In this document: positions 48,480-58,888 of the stretch, in pieces
Position numbering within the stretch: the stretch's first letter is position 1
Layout: each line of letters starts with the position of its first letter
NCBI RefSeq assembly: GCF_002775205.1
Contig: NC_036456.1
Location: 23,246,968-23,310,967 of the forward strand
Length of the DNA: 64,000 bases
Direction of reading: 5' to 3'
Source: Xiphophorus maculatus
Taxonomy: Eukaryota > Chordata > Actinopteri > Cyprinodontiformes > Poeciliidae
Translations under genes and position numbers: made by a program
The notes under the pieces: generated by a model
Seen by the model: only the letters and a program-made list of their open reading frames with translations
The model's database searches: none
Told to the model about the DNA's origin: nothing

Positions 48480-48850
48480 GTAACATAAAATAAACGTAAC
48501 AGTTTTGGGTGAAAGTTAAGAGTTAATTTGCCTTTAGAGATCAGATTGTTATCAGCTAATGACAGATCAGTGAAAGTCAGAATACTCTGATATCTTCATG
48601 TATTGTAAATATATCTGAACAGCAAATACTGCACATAATTCCCAGTTAGTGATCCATGTACCTGATGGCGCCTGCAGAGGAAGAAAACGTCTGATAAAAC
48701 GTATACAGTCAACGTAAAGCAACAATCCATCAGGAATTTATCAAGTTCACTGAACCTGCAGCTTCACCTGCTGTTTGAAATAGTTTTATATTGTTTTGGC
48801 TGCAGTTGGACCAGAGATGTTATCTCATGAGAAAGTGATCAGATTGTCTC
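48480..48850 (+). repeat. Diverged duplicate of the transglutaminase 5' region
   Basis: TAGTTTTATATTGTTTTGGC and TTGGACCAGAGATGTTATCT at 48,781-48,825 match TAGTTTTATATTTTTCTAGC and TTGGACCAGAGATGTTATCT at 50,310-50,361. The AAGTTCACTGAACC-like and AGATCA-rich upstream blocks are in the same order. Similarity fades before the position of the start codon. Confidence 0.65.
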
Positions 48851-49084
48851 TAAAGACGCAGGAGACGTAGACATGACAGGTTATAAGTTTAAAGATAAAA
48901 ATAAAATAGATTTTTACATATGTGAAGCTTATGGTGAGAGAAAAGTATGAAATAAGCATCAGAATGAGCCATTTTAGGGCCTCTGTCACTTTAAATCCAA
49001 CTGAGCTGCTGCTGGCGACGCCCCCGACTCCGTGTTTACAGTCGCAGGTGAAAATGGCTGCAAACAGATGAACAGTTGTACAGA

Positions 49085-49195
49085 GAACAGAAACACGGAC
49101 AACCAAAACAAAATGTTCAAAACACCGACAGCTAAAACAAAATGTTCAAAACACCGACAGCTAAAATAAAATGTTCAAAACACCGACAGCTAAAA
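49085..49195. repeat. 29-bp tandem repeat
   Basis: Three almost identical units containing AAAATGTTCAAAACACCGAC and AGCTAAAA, with a partial fourth. Confidence 0.85.
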
Positions 49196-49269
49196 CAAAA
49201 ATCATAATTCAAACACCAAACTCACAACCAAACCTCAAATCAAGCAGTAAAATAACAGATTTATTCAGT

Positions 49270-49600
49270 TAATTTGTTTTTATAATGTCAATCCACAGCA
49301 ATGTTGTCAAGGCATTTTACAGAAAGTCGTTTAGTTCAGTCACAGGTTCCAGTTGATCCTAGTTATCAATAAATCAGTTTATTATTGAAGCAGTTTAAAA
49401 TGTTTCATTACAGAATCCACTCCTGCGACGGCAAATCGTTGACTTTACAGCAATCCCTCATAACGAGCCTGCATGTAGCGACTGTGGAGAGGAAGAGCTC
49501 CCCTGTAACAGGAAGAAACCTGCAGCAGAACCAGAACCGGGTTTAGAACCAGCAGCCACGAGAGGACATGGAGCAGAGACACAACAGGTCAGCTGACCCA
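49270..49600 (+). mobile_element. Common teleost interspersed repeat, decayed
   Basis: Blocks such as CAAGGCATTTTACAGAAAGT, CCAGTTGATCCTAGTTATCA, CTGTGGAGAGGAAGAGCTCC and AACAGGAAGAAACCTGCAGC in this order recall a very frequent fish interspersed element. I recognise the pattern but cannot give a family name from the sequence alone. Confidence 0.55.
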
Positions 49601-49937
49601 GGAGAACTTTCTATGCTCATGGAAGTGAAAAGCTTCAGAGGGAGAACGGTTAGGTGATGGCAGCATCATGCCAGCCAAGGCCCAAACCCACAGCAGGCCG
49701 CTGATGGACGACCTCAGTGACCCCTACCACCAGCCTCTGCAGGAAACCCTGGAAATGTTCCTGGGTGACGCTTCCTGACCCAAACCTCCATTTGGACTTG
49801 AAACTTTCTCAGCAGTCCTCCTTAAAAATACTGCAGGTATCTTTCTGTGATATTTCACTCTGAGTTTTTGAAACGTGATGATTTCACTCTGAGTTTTTAA
49901 AGGATTTGACCTGAAACCCGTCCTGCTATTAAAACAT

Positions 49938-50051
49938 TTATTTACTGAAAATAATGTTGCTGAAAACTTACTTCTACTTACTTCAAGTGTACGAAGATAT
50001 TTGCTCTGGAAGCTACACAAAAATACTTGGTAAGATTTTGTTTTTGCAGTG
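49938..50051. repeat. Family D MITE, right half
   Basis: Carries CTTCAAGTGTACGAAGATAT and ACTTGGTAAGATTTTGTTTT, ending TTGCAGTG, as in the terminal arm of the complete copy at 45,679-46,038. Confidence 0.6.
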
Positions 50052-50313
50052 CAGCTTTGCATTTTATTGTTACGTGAAATAAAGGTAAATCAGACCGAAG
50101 AGATCAAATTACTATCAACAGAACTTTGTCTGTTGTCATGAAAATATTTCAGAACCTGTCAGGTAAATTCTGCAGGTAATCCTCAATGGTTGCTCCACCT
50201 GCTGGTTCCTCCATCTGATTAAACCTGAATAGCAGCAGCTACGGTCTAGCAGCACATTTATCAGGTTCACTGAACTATGACCTGCAGCAGTTTTACCACA
50301 TGTTTCAAATAGT

Positions 50314-50320
50314 TTTATAT
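50314..50320 (+). promoter_or_regulatory. Candidate TATA-like element of the transglutaminase gene
   Basis: TTTATAT lies about 135 bp upstream of the start codon. It is one of the best-kept blocks in the diverged upstream duplicate (48,784-48,790), together with the GGACCAGAGATGTTATCT segment about 30 bp downstream, where transcription could begin. Confidence 0.35.
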
Positions 50321-50454
50321 TTTTCTAGCTGCGATGAGCTGTTGGACCAGAGATGTTATCTAATGGAGGAAGTGATAAGAGCGCCTTTAAAGCTCAGACG
50401 GCTGCAGAACGTCTTCACTCTTCGCTTTCAGAGCCTGAAGAACCAACTGACAAG

Positions 50455-53400
50455 ATGTGCAGCGTTGCTAACGGTGAGAAATGTTCATTTTATTATTCTT
50501 AAAGTAAAACTTGGTAGCTTCTTTTACTCTGTTGTGGTTTAACTCTTAAATATTTCAGATTTTAGTCAATTATTTACGTTGAATACAAAATTACGGAAGC
50601 CGAATAATGTCAAAATGGTCTTAAATAAAAGCAAGTGAAACATTTAAACAAAAATAACTAACTTTCTTAAATTAACCTTTTTAAAAATATATATTTTTGT
50701 TTTCAGATCTATTCAAACTTTTTATTTCTCAACATACATTTTAAATGCAGGTTACTTTCCTGTCCCAGTTTAAAACTATTATTTAAAATAAATCTTTCTA
50801 CTGTGCAGACTGTAAGATAAGTAAGTTTCTCCCTGACATAAAAACAGATTTTTTTTTCTGCTGTTTTAACAAATTAAAAGTGTGTACGTCCTTTAATTCA
50901 TCATTGAACTTTAATTTGGAGTGTTTTTTCTTGTGTTAAATCTATTAATCTATATAATGAGCTTCACTTAATGAATAGATGGGATTTTTAAAATCATATT
51001 CTGATTTATTGAATGGGTCAGTTTTTCTTTTGAATATCACTACATCTCTTCCTTTTGTCAATATAAAAGGATTTATTTTAATCTCAGATTTGAAACTGAA
51101 GGCGCGACTCTGTTTGCTTTCAACAAGATAAACCTGCTTTTCTACGGAAGACAATTAGGGCCAAAATTAATTCTTACATTAATCTCAGAATTTATCCAGA
51201 ATTTATATTATTCATCCATCAAGCACACTTTATCTGAATTAATTATAAAATCACCGGAGTTATTGTCCAGTCGTCCTTTTTTGTTTGCATCTGTTTAGTT
51301 TTGGTGCTGAAGTTTCATATTAAACATAAAACCACTAATTTATCCTTTCTGTTGTGTTTCTCCAGCAGTCAAGAGAGTGGACCTCCACTGCCACGCCAAC
51401 AATGTTGCCCATAATACCCATGAAATCTCTACCAGCCGACTAATTGTGAGACGGGGGCAGCCTTTCAGCATCACACTGGAGCTGGACTTCGCTTTCAGCA
51501 CATCGGACTCAGTCAAGCTCACGGTGGAAACAGGTGCCACACTTTTCACCTGGCCTTGAATCTGTTTCTGAAAAACATCCTAAAGGTGGAGAACTTGAAG
51601 GACTAGTTAACAGCATTTGCATCATCATTTCTGTCCTTCCTTATTGGCCCTTTGCATGTGACGTCACGCTATCCGGAACTCCGACCACTCCGCCATGACG
51701 GACGTCAAAACAGCCAATGCGTTGCTATACAGTAAAGCTAGTCTAAAAACAGACACCTTTAACCTAATATATCGCTTCTATTTAGTTGATTTTGCTTTAA
51801 AAATGGTCATAGGAAGCTGTGCGATCAGCTGCACAAACAGACAAGGATGTAAACCAAACTTGTCATTTTATTTTATAACTTTTAATAAGGAAAGAAGCGA
51901 GATGGATAACAGCTGTCAAGCTAACGACTTTCAGTTCTCTGTGTAACCGCGGATTTACAGCGAACACGGTTTATAAGATAAGATTAATATTCATATCCTT
52001 TAGAAGTAAGTATGATTAGAAAAATATCAAATATCACATTACTAGAAGGTACGCGTCTAACCGTTGGTAACCATGGAAACACTAAAGCACCATCATGTAG
52101 CCTAGGATGTATAAAAAAAAACTGGTTTTCAGTGCTGCTCCGGTGTGAAGGAAACGCTGCTTATGACATATTAATATAAATCATGTGGTGTGAATTCAGG
52201 TAAAGTCGATAATTTGATCAACACGTCGAGAGGAAGGACATACGAGTCGGTTTCTAAGTTAACTATTTCCAACTTTTGTTAATACCGCCGTCTATAAGCC
52301 ACAACCAGGTCAGTTTCCTTCACAGACAAATCGACTCCGACAAGTAAAAGCCATTAATAAACTGGAAAAAACAACTTTGGAAAATAATTGTGACGTAGCT
52401 GCAAAGGGTCAATACAAATCAGGAATGTAATGAAGTAGAAATGAATGTCTCTTGTGTACTGAAATGATTCTCTCCAAAGGTCGTTTTCCATCACCAAGCA
52501 GAGGGACCAAGTGTACTTTTGGTACCAGAGTACTGATGTGTGGTGTGGGCACTAAAGCTCCCTGGACCTGCAGCATCGACGCCAAGTCCGCCCTGAAGTC
52601 GGGCTGTGTGACCCTTTCTGTGACCCCTCCAGCTGACGCTCCAGTGGGGAAATACTCTCTGTCCATAGAGCTGGGGAGGCCGTCGGCCGTGAAGGAAAGC
52701 CTGGTGGTGCTTTTCAACCCCTGGTGTCAGAGTGAGTACTGACCCAAGAGAAACTTTCCAAACAAACCCGCCAAAGACGGAGAGATGGGAGGAAACTGCC
52801 CGACAACATTCCCCAACGGAAAAAACCTTGAAGACCATGTTGGTTGATTCATTGACCAGATCTTTGTCTTGGTCTGCAGATGACTGGGTCCACCTGCCTG
52901 ACGAAAAGGAACGTAAAGAATATGTGATGAATGAACAGGGACACATCTACAGAGGGACGGCCTGCGACTTCAGTCCAATGTTCTGGGACTTTGGACAGGT
53001 GAGGTTTTACAAGAATCCATCCATCATGTTTATTGTACATTCAGTAGTAAGCAACAAACACATTTATTGGCCGTAGCCATATTTGCGAGTGGAGTTCCTC
53101 AAAGGTCTACCCTGGAGTCCATCTTGATTTAGGTACAGTTACAAAATCCATGTTTACCAAATTTCTGTATTTTTTTCACTACTTTTTTCTCTCTCTCTAT
53201 TTTTTCATTTATAAAATGAATTAAATCATTGCAAAGATTGCAATGATCTTGCAATCTCATTGCAATCTTTGTTGAACTGCTTGGAAAGCACCAAAGCTTG
53301 GTTGTTTTGGTTTATGTGGACGAGTTGAGTCAGATACATTAACGATAAACGTCTAAGATGCCAAAGCAGTGACTATCCAGCAATCTGGATTTTGATCTTT

Positions 53401-56400
53401 GGCCAACAACATGTTGGTGCTCATACATCCAGCATTCTGTTTCTTGCAGTTTGAGGAAGAAATGGTGGATATTTGCCTCAAATTGTTGGATGTCAACCCA
53501 AAACACAAGAGAGACCCTGAAGATGATGTTTCAGCTCGCTGCAACCCCATCTATGTTGGCCGGGTCATCAGTGCCATGGTGAGGAGAAACTTTCTCACAA
53601 GGTTTGACTTAATTTAATATGGATTAACATTTCTCCATCTGACAGATCAACTGCAATGATGACATGGGTGTTTTAGAAGGATGTTGGGATGGCGACTACC
53701 AGGATGGCGTTTGTCCAACCAGATGGACCAGCAGCGTCAGCATCCTGCAGCGCTGGTTTCAGAGCGGCTGCAAGGCGGTGAAGTACGGACAGTGCTGGGT
53801 GTTTGCTGGCGTGATGTGCACAGGTGACGGATCTTTATTTCATTTTCTACTCGTGTTGCCGTTGCGTGAAGCCAATTTAAATGCCTTCTGTTGTTCTGAT
53901 TGCAGTGATGCGGTTCTTCGGCATACCGTGCCGCGTTGTGACAAATTTTGTGTCTGGTCATGACACAAACAACAGCCTCACGATTGACGAGTATTTTGAT
54001 GAGTACGGATTAAAACAAATGGGAAATGCAGACAGTATCTGGTAAGACCAATACTCAACGTTGGATACCAAGCTTCCAAACGAACAATAAACTCAATTTT
54101 TAAACAATTATGACACAGTCCTTAGTTCCCATGCTCCTTTTTGTCAAACTACTGTTGGAAATCTTAGTCTTGCTTTTGTTTGAAATTGGACAATCAAGCG
54201 AGTTCAGCTGTGAAATCAAGTTTCTTTCATTTGTGTCTTTTAGCAAAGGTAAAGGTGCTTTTACCCCTTTTTACCATTTTAAAATGCTTCTTAAAACCCA
54301 TTTCCATTTGACATTTAGTTTTAGTCCTCTTATGGGACAAAATTATCAATATACCAGAGTTTTGGAGTTTTAGTCTTGAAGGAACAAATCCTATAAATCA
54401 GATCTACTCCAATAAATCACCATTAATCCTTATTAATTGTTAGGAGCTTTGACATTTCTTAATGCCATGCAGGAACTTCCATGTGTGGGTGGAGGGTTGG
54501 ATGAAGCGCCCAGACCTGGACCAAGATGGCCACTACGACGGCTGGCAGGTTTTGGATCCAACTCCTCAGGAAAGGAGTGAAGGTAAACGGTTTTTGTTCT
54601 TGCCCTCTAATGATGTTCGCTTTTCTGAAGGTTGCTAAAGTTGGATCTGTTTGCCTCAGGCATGTTCTGCTGCGGTCCAGCTCCGGTGAGCGCCATCCAC
54701 GACGGCCACACCAACCTGAAATATGACATACCGTTTGTCTTCAGCGAGGTCAATGCTGACATCGTCAAGTGGAAGGTCAGAACGACTTCCTAATGTTTTA
54801 ATATAAAGCCCAAAATCAATCAAGGTCAGAACTTATGGAGCTGAATTGGGGCCATAAAGTTTGATCAAAAGAAAATAAAAATTCCACTGATATTTGTGAG
54901 GTGTGTGTTTGTGGGTATTTTTTTCAGTTTTAAATCTTTTTCAGTTTCAGAAGGCCTTTTTTTTCGGTTTCAATATTTTTTTTTTGTTTCACTTTTTTAA
55001 CAACTTTATGGCTCCAACTTAGTTCCATACATTTCTCACTTCCTCAGAGTTTTAAGTTTCAAATGTCTTTTTTTTTCCATTTAAAATTACCGTAGGTTCT
55101 TTTGTTTAAAAATGTTAGTTTTTTCAGTTTCAAATCTTACATTTTTTAGTTTAAAATTTTTTTTTCAATTTCAAATCTTTAATTTTTTAGTTTAAAAACA
55201 TTTTTTTTCAGTTTCAAATCTCTTACTGGACCATCAGTAACATTTCGGATGTGTTTGATCTCAGATTAAAGCCGACGGCTCAAAGATAAAAATGAAATAC
55301 CTCACTGACACGGCGAAGGTGGGCCAGAAAATCTCCACCAAGGCTGTTGGCAGCACAGCAATCAATGATCTGACAGACACCTACAAATATAAAGAAGGTA
55401 ACGATGCTAACGCTAACTCCTCTCAAGCGCTGGGGCGGATTTGATCAGTTTTAGTTATTTCATTTACTGATATTTGTTAGACTAAGCTAAACATGCACTA
55501 CCTAAATCATCCGGAGTCATTATGAGATTATTTCTCTGCCCTGGTAAGTGACTTGGAGCCAGTATGAAAGTTTGTTGATTAGAAAACATGTTTGAAAAAT
55601 TATCTGTAAAGTTCTCGAGTCAAAATCACTTCAGTGGATCCCCACCTATTCACGGATGTTAGCTTAACAGTTATTAGCTTCTGCGGTATGTTGATGGTAA
55701 TGTTGGTCCCAAACTGACACAAAAACTGTTTGTTCAGCTGAAAACAATTCAAAAGTTTATCCTCACCAGGCTGCATAATGGAGAGAGTCGTGTTTGACGA
55801 TGCTGTCAGACGGCTGAACGCACCGGGCCACGATGTTGGGCACGGCACCTGTAAAGTCCTCGTGGTAAGAGAGGTGGAACTGTCATTGGAGGTAAGTTTG
55901 ACTTGAAACACTTTTGTGTGAAAGTATATCAGAGTGAAACGATCAGATATATTTTGCCATATCGACAGAAAACCTGTTTAAGGAATTCACATGACATCAA
56001 ACTGAACCTGAAGCTGAGCAACAGAGGTCGCGGTGTGAAATCGATGTCCATCTTTGTGAATGCCCAAGTCACAAACTACACTGCAACCAAAGTGACGAAC
56101 GTCCTGCATGATTCCTATGTCCAAAAACTGATGGCTGGACAAGGTCTGTCCACGAATCGCCCAACTGATGGATATGATCTGACCTATTTCAATCAGTTTC
56201 ACCCAATTACTCTGAAAACTAACAGGAAATCTCATGTAGCATTTATAATTTTACACAAAAACATTTCTAGCCTTCTGGAACAATCATCAGTGCCAATAAC
56301 TGACATGTGTAGAAGAAGCATTATAACCTAAATGTCTACCTTTTGCCTTTCATGTAGCTGTGAATATTCCCATCCTGATCCCATACTCGGCCTACTGTAA

Positions 56401-57665
56401 ATACGCCGTTACCCACGACAGCATGAAGGTGTCGGTCGACGCCACAGACGAAAACGGTGACATCTATGCGACCGACACTGACATCACCCTGGAAGATCCG
56501 CCCATCTCCGTTAAGGTGGGCAAATTCCCTATCAGGAAAAAAAGTAGAGACAAAATAACACTTAGGTCAGGGGTGTCCAAAGTGGAGCCCGGGGGCCATT
56601 TGTGGCCCTCGAACTGATTCTTGTGTGGGCCCAAAAGTCCATCCATCCATCCATCTTCTTCCGCTTATCCGAGGTCGGGTCGCGGGGGTAGCAGCTTCAG
56701 AAGGGAGGCCCAGACTTCCCTCTCCCCAGCCACTTCTTCTAGCTCCTCCGGGGGAATCCCGAGGCGTTCCCAGGCCAGCCGAGAGACATAGTCCCTCCAG
56801 CGTGTCCTGGGTCTTCCCCGGGGCCTCCTCCCGGTGGGACGTGCCCGGAACACCTCACCAGGGAGGCGTCCAGGAGGCATCCTGACCAGATGCCCGAGCC
56901 ACCTCAACTGGCTCCTCTCGATGTGAAGGAGCAGCGGCTCTACTCTGAGTCCCTCCCGGATGACTGAGCTTCTCACCCTATCTCTAAGGGAGAGCCCAGC
57001 CACCCTACGGAGAAAACCCATTTCGGCCGCTTGTATCCGCGATCTCGTTCTTTCGGTCATGACCCAAAGCTCATGACCATAGATGAGGGTGGGAACGTAG
57101 ATCGACCGGTAAATCGAGAGCTTCGGCCCAAAAGTGCATTTTAAAAATGATACAAATCAAGCAGACCAGGACGCGGGCCCTTGAGGACTGACTTTTCAGC
57201 CCCTGCTTTAAATGAAAGTGTACTGTACTGATCTGTAGTATGAATATACTGCAGTAAATCATAATTATGAAATAATAGTAATGAAACGGCATGTGACGTT
57301 TGCTCCAGGTTCTGGGTGAAGCTCGTCTGCACCACCCGGTGACGGTTCAGGTGGAGTTTAAGAACCCGCTGAATGAGACGCTGAGGTTCTGCTCTTTGAC
57401 CATCAACGGCTCCGGACTCTTCAGATCCGAGCTCTTTGAGAGGTAAACCAATTACTCCGGAGCTCATTTTATGTTTATGAAACGTTCTAACAGGATTTCT
57501 CTGTGTGCCTCCTGTAGCATCGGAGACCTGCCAGCCAACACGACTCTGACGCACCAAATCCAAACCACCCCCTACAGAGCTGGACTGAAGACGGTGGTGG
57601 CCGACTTTGACTGCAGCACCTTCAGAGACGTGAAGGACAGCTGCACCGTCTACATCAAGCCTTGA
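50455..57665 (+). CDS. Protein-glutamine gamma-glutamyltransferase (transglutaminase), TGM2-like
   Basis: This enzyme forms Ca2+-dependent isopeptide bonds between glutamine and lysine side chains. Exons: 50455-50473, 51366-51533, 52480-52731, 52880-52998, 53450-53578, 53646-53823, 53906-54041, 54473-54582, 54660-54775, 55265-55397, 55770-55891, 55969-56143, 56358-56515, 57309-57442, 57518-57665. All are GT-AG and in phase, encoding 698 residues (TGM2: 687). The tiny first exon (MCSVAN plus one base) has the phase-1 end typical of TGM2. The N-terminal beta-sandwich ([16 protein letters not shown]), catalytic core and two beta-barrels are complete. The triad is Cys279 (YGQCWVF), His337 (WNFHVWVE) and Asp362 ([11 protein letters not shown]); the transition-state Trp243 is present. 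The residues that contact GTP in TGM2 are not kept (see findings). No signal peptide is seen, as in the family. The exact paralogue (tgm2-, tgm5- or tgm8-like) is not resolved. Confidence 0.93.
51646..52410 (+). mobile_element. Decayed DNA transposon with THAP-like start, in transglutaminase intron 2
   Basis: Imperfect terminal inverted repeats lie at 51,646-51,667 (GGCCCTTTGCATGTGACGTC AC) and 52,390-52,410 (complement of GACCCTTTGCAGCTACGTCA C). The left end contains a full TGACGTCA CRE palindrome. At about 51,801-51,946 the plus strand encodes [16 protein letters not shown] and then [16 protein letters not shown], like the first half of a THAP zinc finger, followed by a stop. No transposase core is visible. 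Confidence 0.5.
56568..57205. mobile_element. hAT-like non-autonomous element in transglutaminase intron 13
   Basis: Begins CAGGGGTGTCCAAAGTGGAG and ends with the inverted type ACTTTTCAGCCCCTG. Both are variants of the widespread fish CAGGGGTGTCAAACTCCAGT terminus. It is split by the LINE fragment at 56,639-57,124. Confidence 0.6.
56639..57124 (-). mobile_element. 5'-truncated non-LTR retrotransposon (LINE ORF2 C-terminus)
   Basis: The minus strand is open from about 57,120 to 56,665. It encodes the ORF2 end common to a fish LINE, with [53 protein letters not shown] and [17 protein letters not shown]. The 3' end carries GGAT repeats (56,639-56,652). An 11-bp target-site duplication, GGCCCAAAAGT, flanks it at 56,628-56,638 and 57,125-57,135. 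The clade is not assigned. Confidence 0.85.
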
Positions 57666-58739
57666 GTCATTGCCTTGGAGTCTCTGATTCTGCAATCTGC
57701 GACATTAAAACTGGGCTTCAGGGCTTTTTGGGGACATTTAACCAAAAATATTTACTCATTTAATTATGGTTTTTTGGTTAATTAAATCTTAAATAATTTC
57801 CCTGCTGGGATGAATAAAGTAATTCTATTCTATTCTATTAATTATGCAAATTGCTTCATTTATTTTATTGGGTTAAACATTAGGTTGTGTTTGGATGGTG
57901 TTGCAAAAATGATGTAACACATTGTGTTGGGGAATACAGAATTCTGCTAGAAACTATAAACTCTCCTTAATCCAAAGACTTTTTGGTTTTCTTGTAATTT
58001 TGTGACAACAAAGAACTTTTCATTCCTTAAAAGGTATTTTGAATCCACAATGTTAAGTTCTGTAAACTTTTTAATCCCTGCATCTCAGCTATTTGTTTGT
58101 TTGTTGCCTTAAAAAACAAGAAAATTTAATTCCATGTGATCACATCTCCAATATTAAATGTCATATTTATCACTCAAGTATCACTCTGTTATGCAACAGC
58201 TTACTCTACATCTGAGTGTTTCAAAACACATTAGTATTGATTTGTAGAAAGAACACATTTACTGTTGCAGTTGTTTGCATCATTGTACAAAAAAACTCCC
58301 ATTAATGAAGTAATAAACATTTGTAAAGCCATTAAAAATGTGAAAAATAATGTAAAACGAGCCTTATCTAAGTTATTTTATTTTCACATTTTAAAAGAGG
58401 ATGTATGAAACAAATGTACAAAGACTGATAAAACACATTTTCTTAATATGTTTAGGTGGAAAGAGAAAATATAATTTCTTGCCTTTTATAAAATGGCTCT
58501 AAGAACACATTAAGTTAAATAATCTAGTTAAATCTATATTTGATTCCCAAACTACGGTTAATGTGTCTATTGGGTCACTGACGGGATGCATATTTTCTGA
58601 ATTTAATATATTTATTTAATATATTTGTACAATAATTATCTATTATTGGTGTAGTTCCTAAACTCAGTCCATAGGTGGCGGTAACGCGCCACTCGCTTGT
58701 TCTGAGACGGAAGAAGACCGATGACGTAGCGGATGTAGA
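57666..58739. other. Spacer between transglutaminase and TRIM genes
   Basis: AT-rich. A LINE-like tail (TGGGATGAATAAAGTAATTC, then three TATTC units) lies near 57,798-57,838. No coding sequence is seen. The last 80 bases (about 58,670-58,740) are GC-richer with a TGACGTAG CRE-like site at 58,722-58,729 and are the likely TRIM promoter. Confidence 0.5.
57704..57709 (+). terminator. Candidate transglutaminase poly(A) signal
   Basis: ATTAAA 38 bp after the stop codon, followed by a T/G-rich stretch. An AATAAA near 57,812 belongs to a LINE-like tail but could also serve. Confidence 0.4.
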
Positions 58740-58888
58740 ATTTTGAAATGTTTCGTCTATGCAGCTGCTGAGGCGGTGCTGAAGAGAAGCAGACAAGTTC
58801 TCCACATTTTCCGTTAATTTGGACAAACAAGAACCTGCTGAGGATCCGGTACCGCTCGGTTCACGGCCCAGTTCTTATCTTCTATCAG
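58740..58888 (+). other. Candidate non-coding first exon of the TRIM gene
   Basis: A GC-richer stretch ends in TTCTATCAG followed by a GTAAAA donor at 58,889. The coding exon downstream is preceded by a good acceptor at 60,604 (GTTTTTCCACAG), so the intron would be 58,889-60,604. The exon start is a guess based on composition and the CRE-like site just upstream. Confidence 0.45.

Larger units (their letters stand above)
46908..50454. other. Spacer upstream of the transglutaminase gene
   Basis: Apart from repeats listed separately, this tract holds a diverged duplicate of the transglutaminase 5' region (about 48,480-48,850), a 29-bp tandem repeat (about 49,085-49,195) and an ATG at 48,021 followed by a short hydrophobic frame ending at a GTAAGC donor. 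No complete gene was found. Confidence 0.45.
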
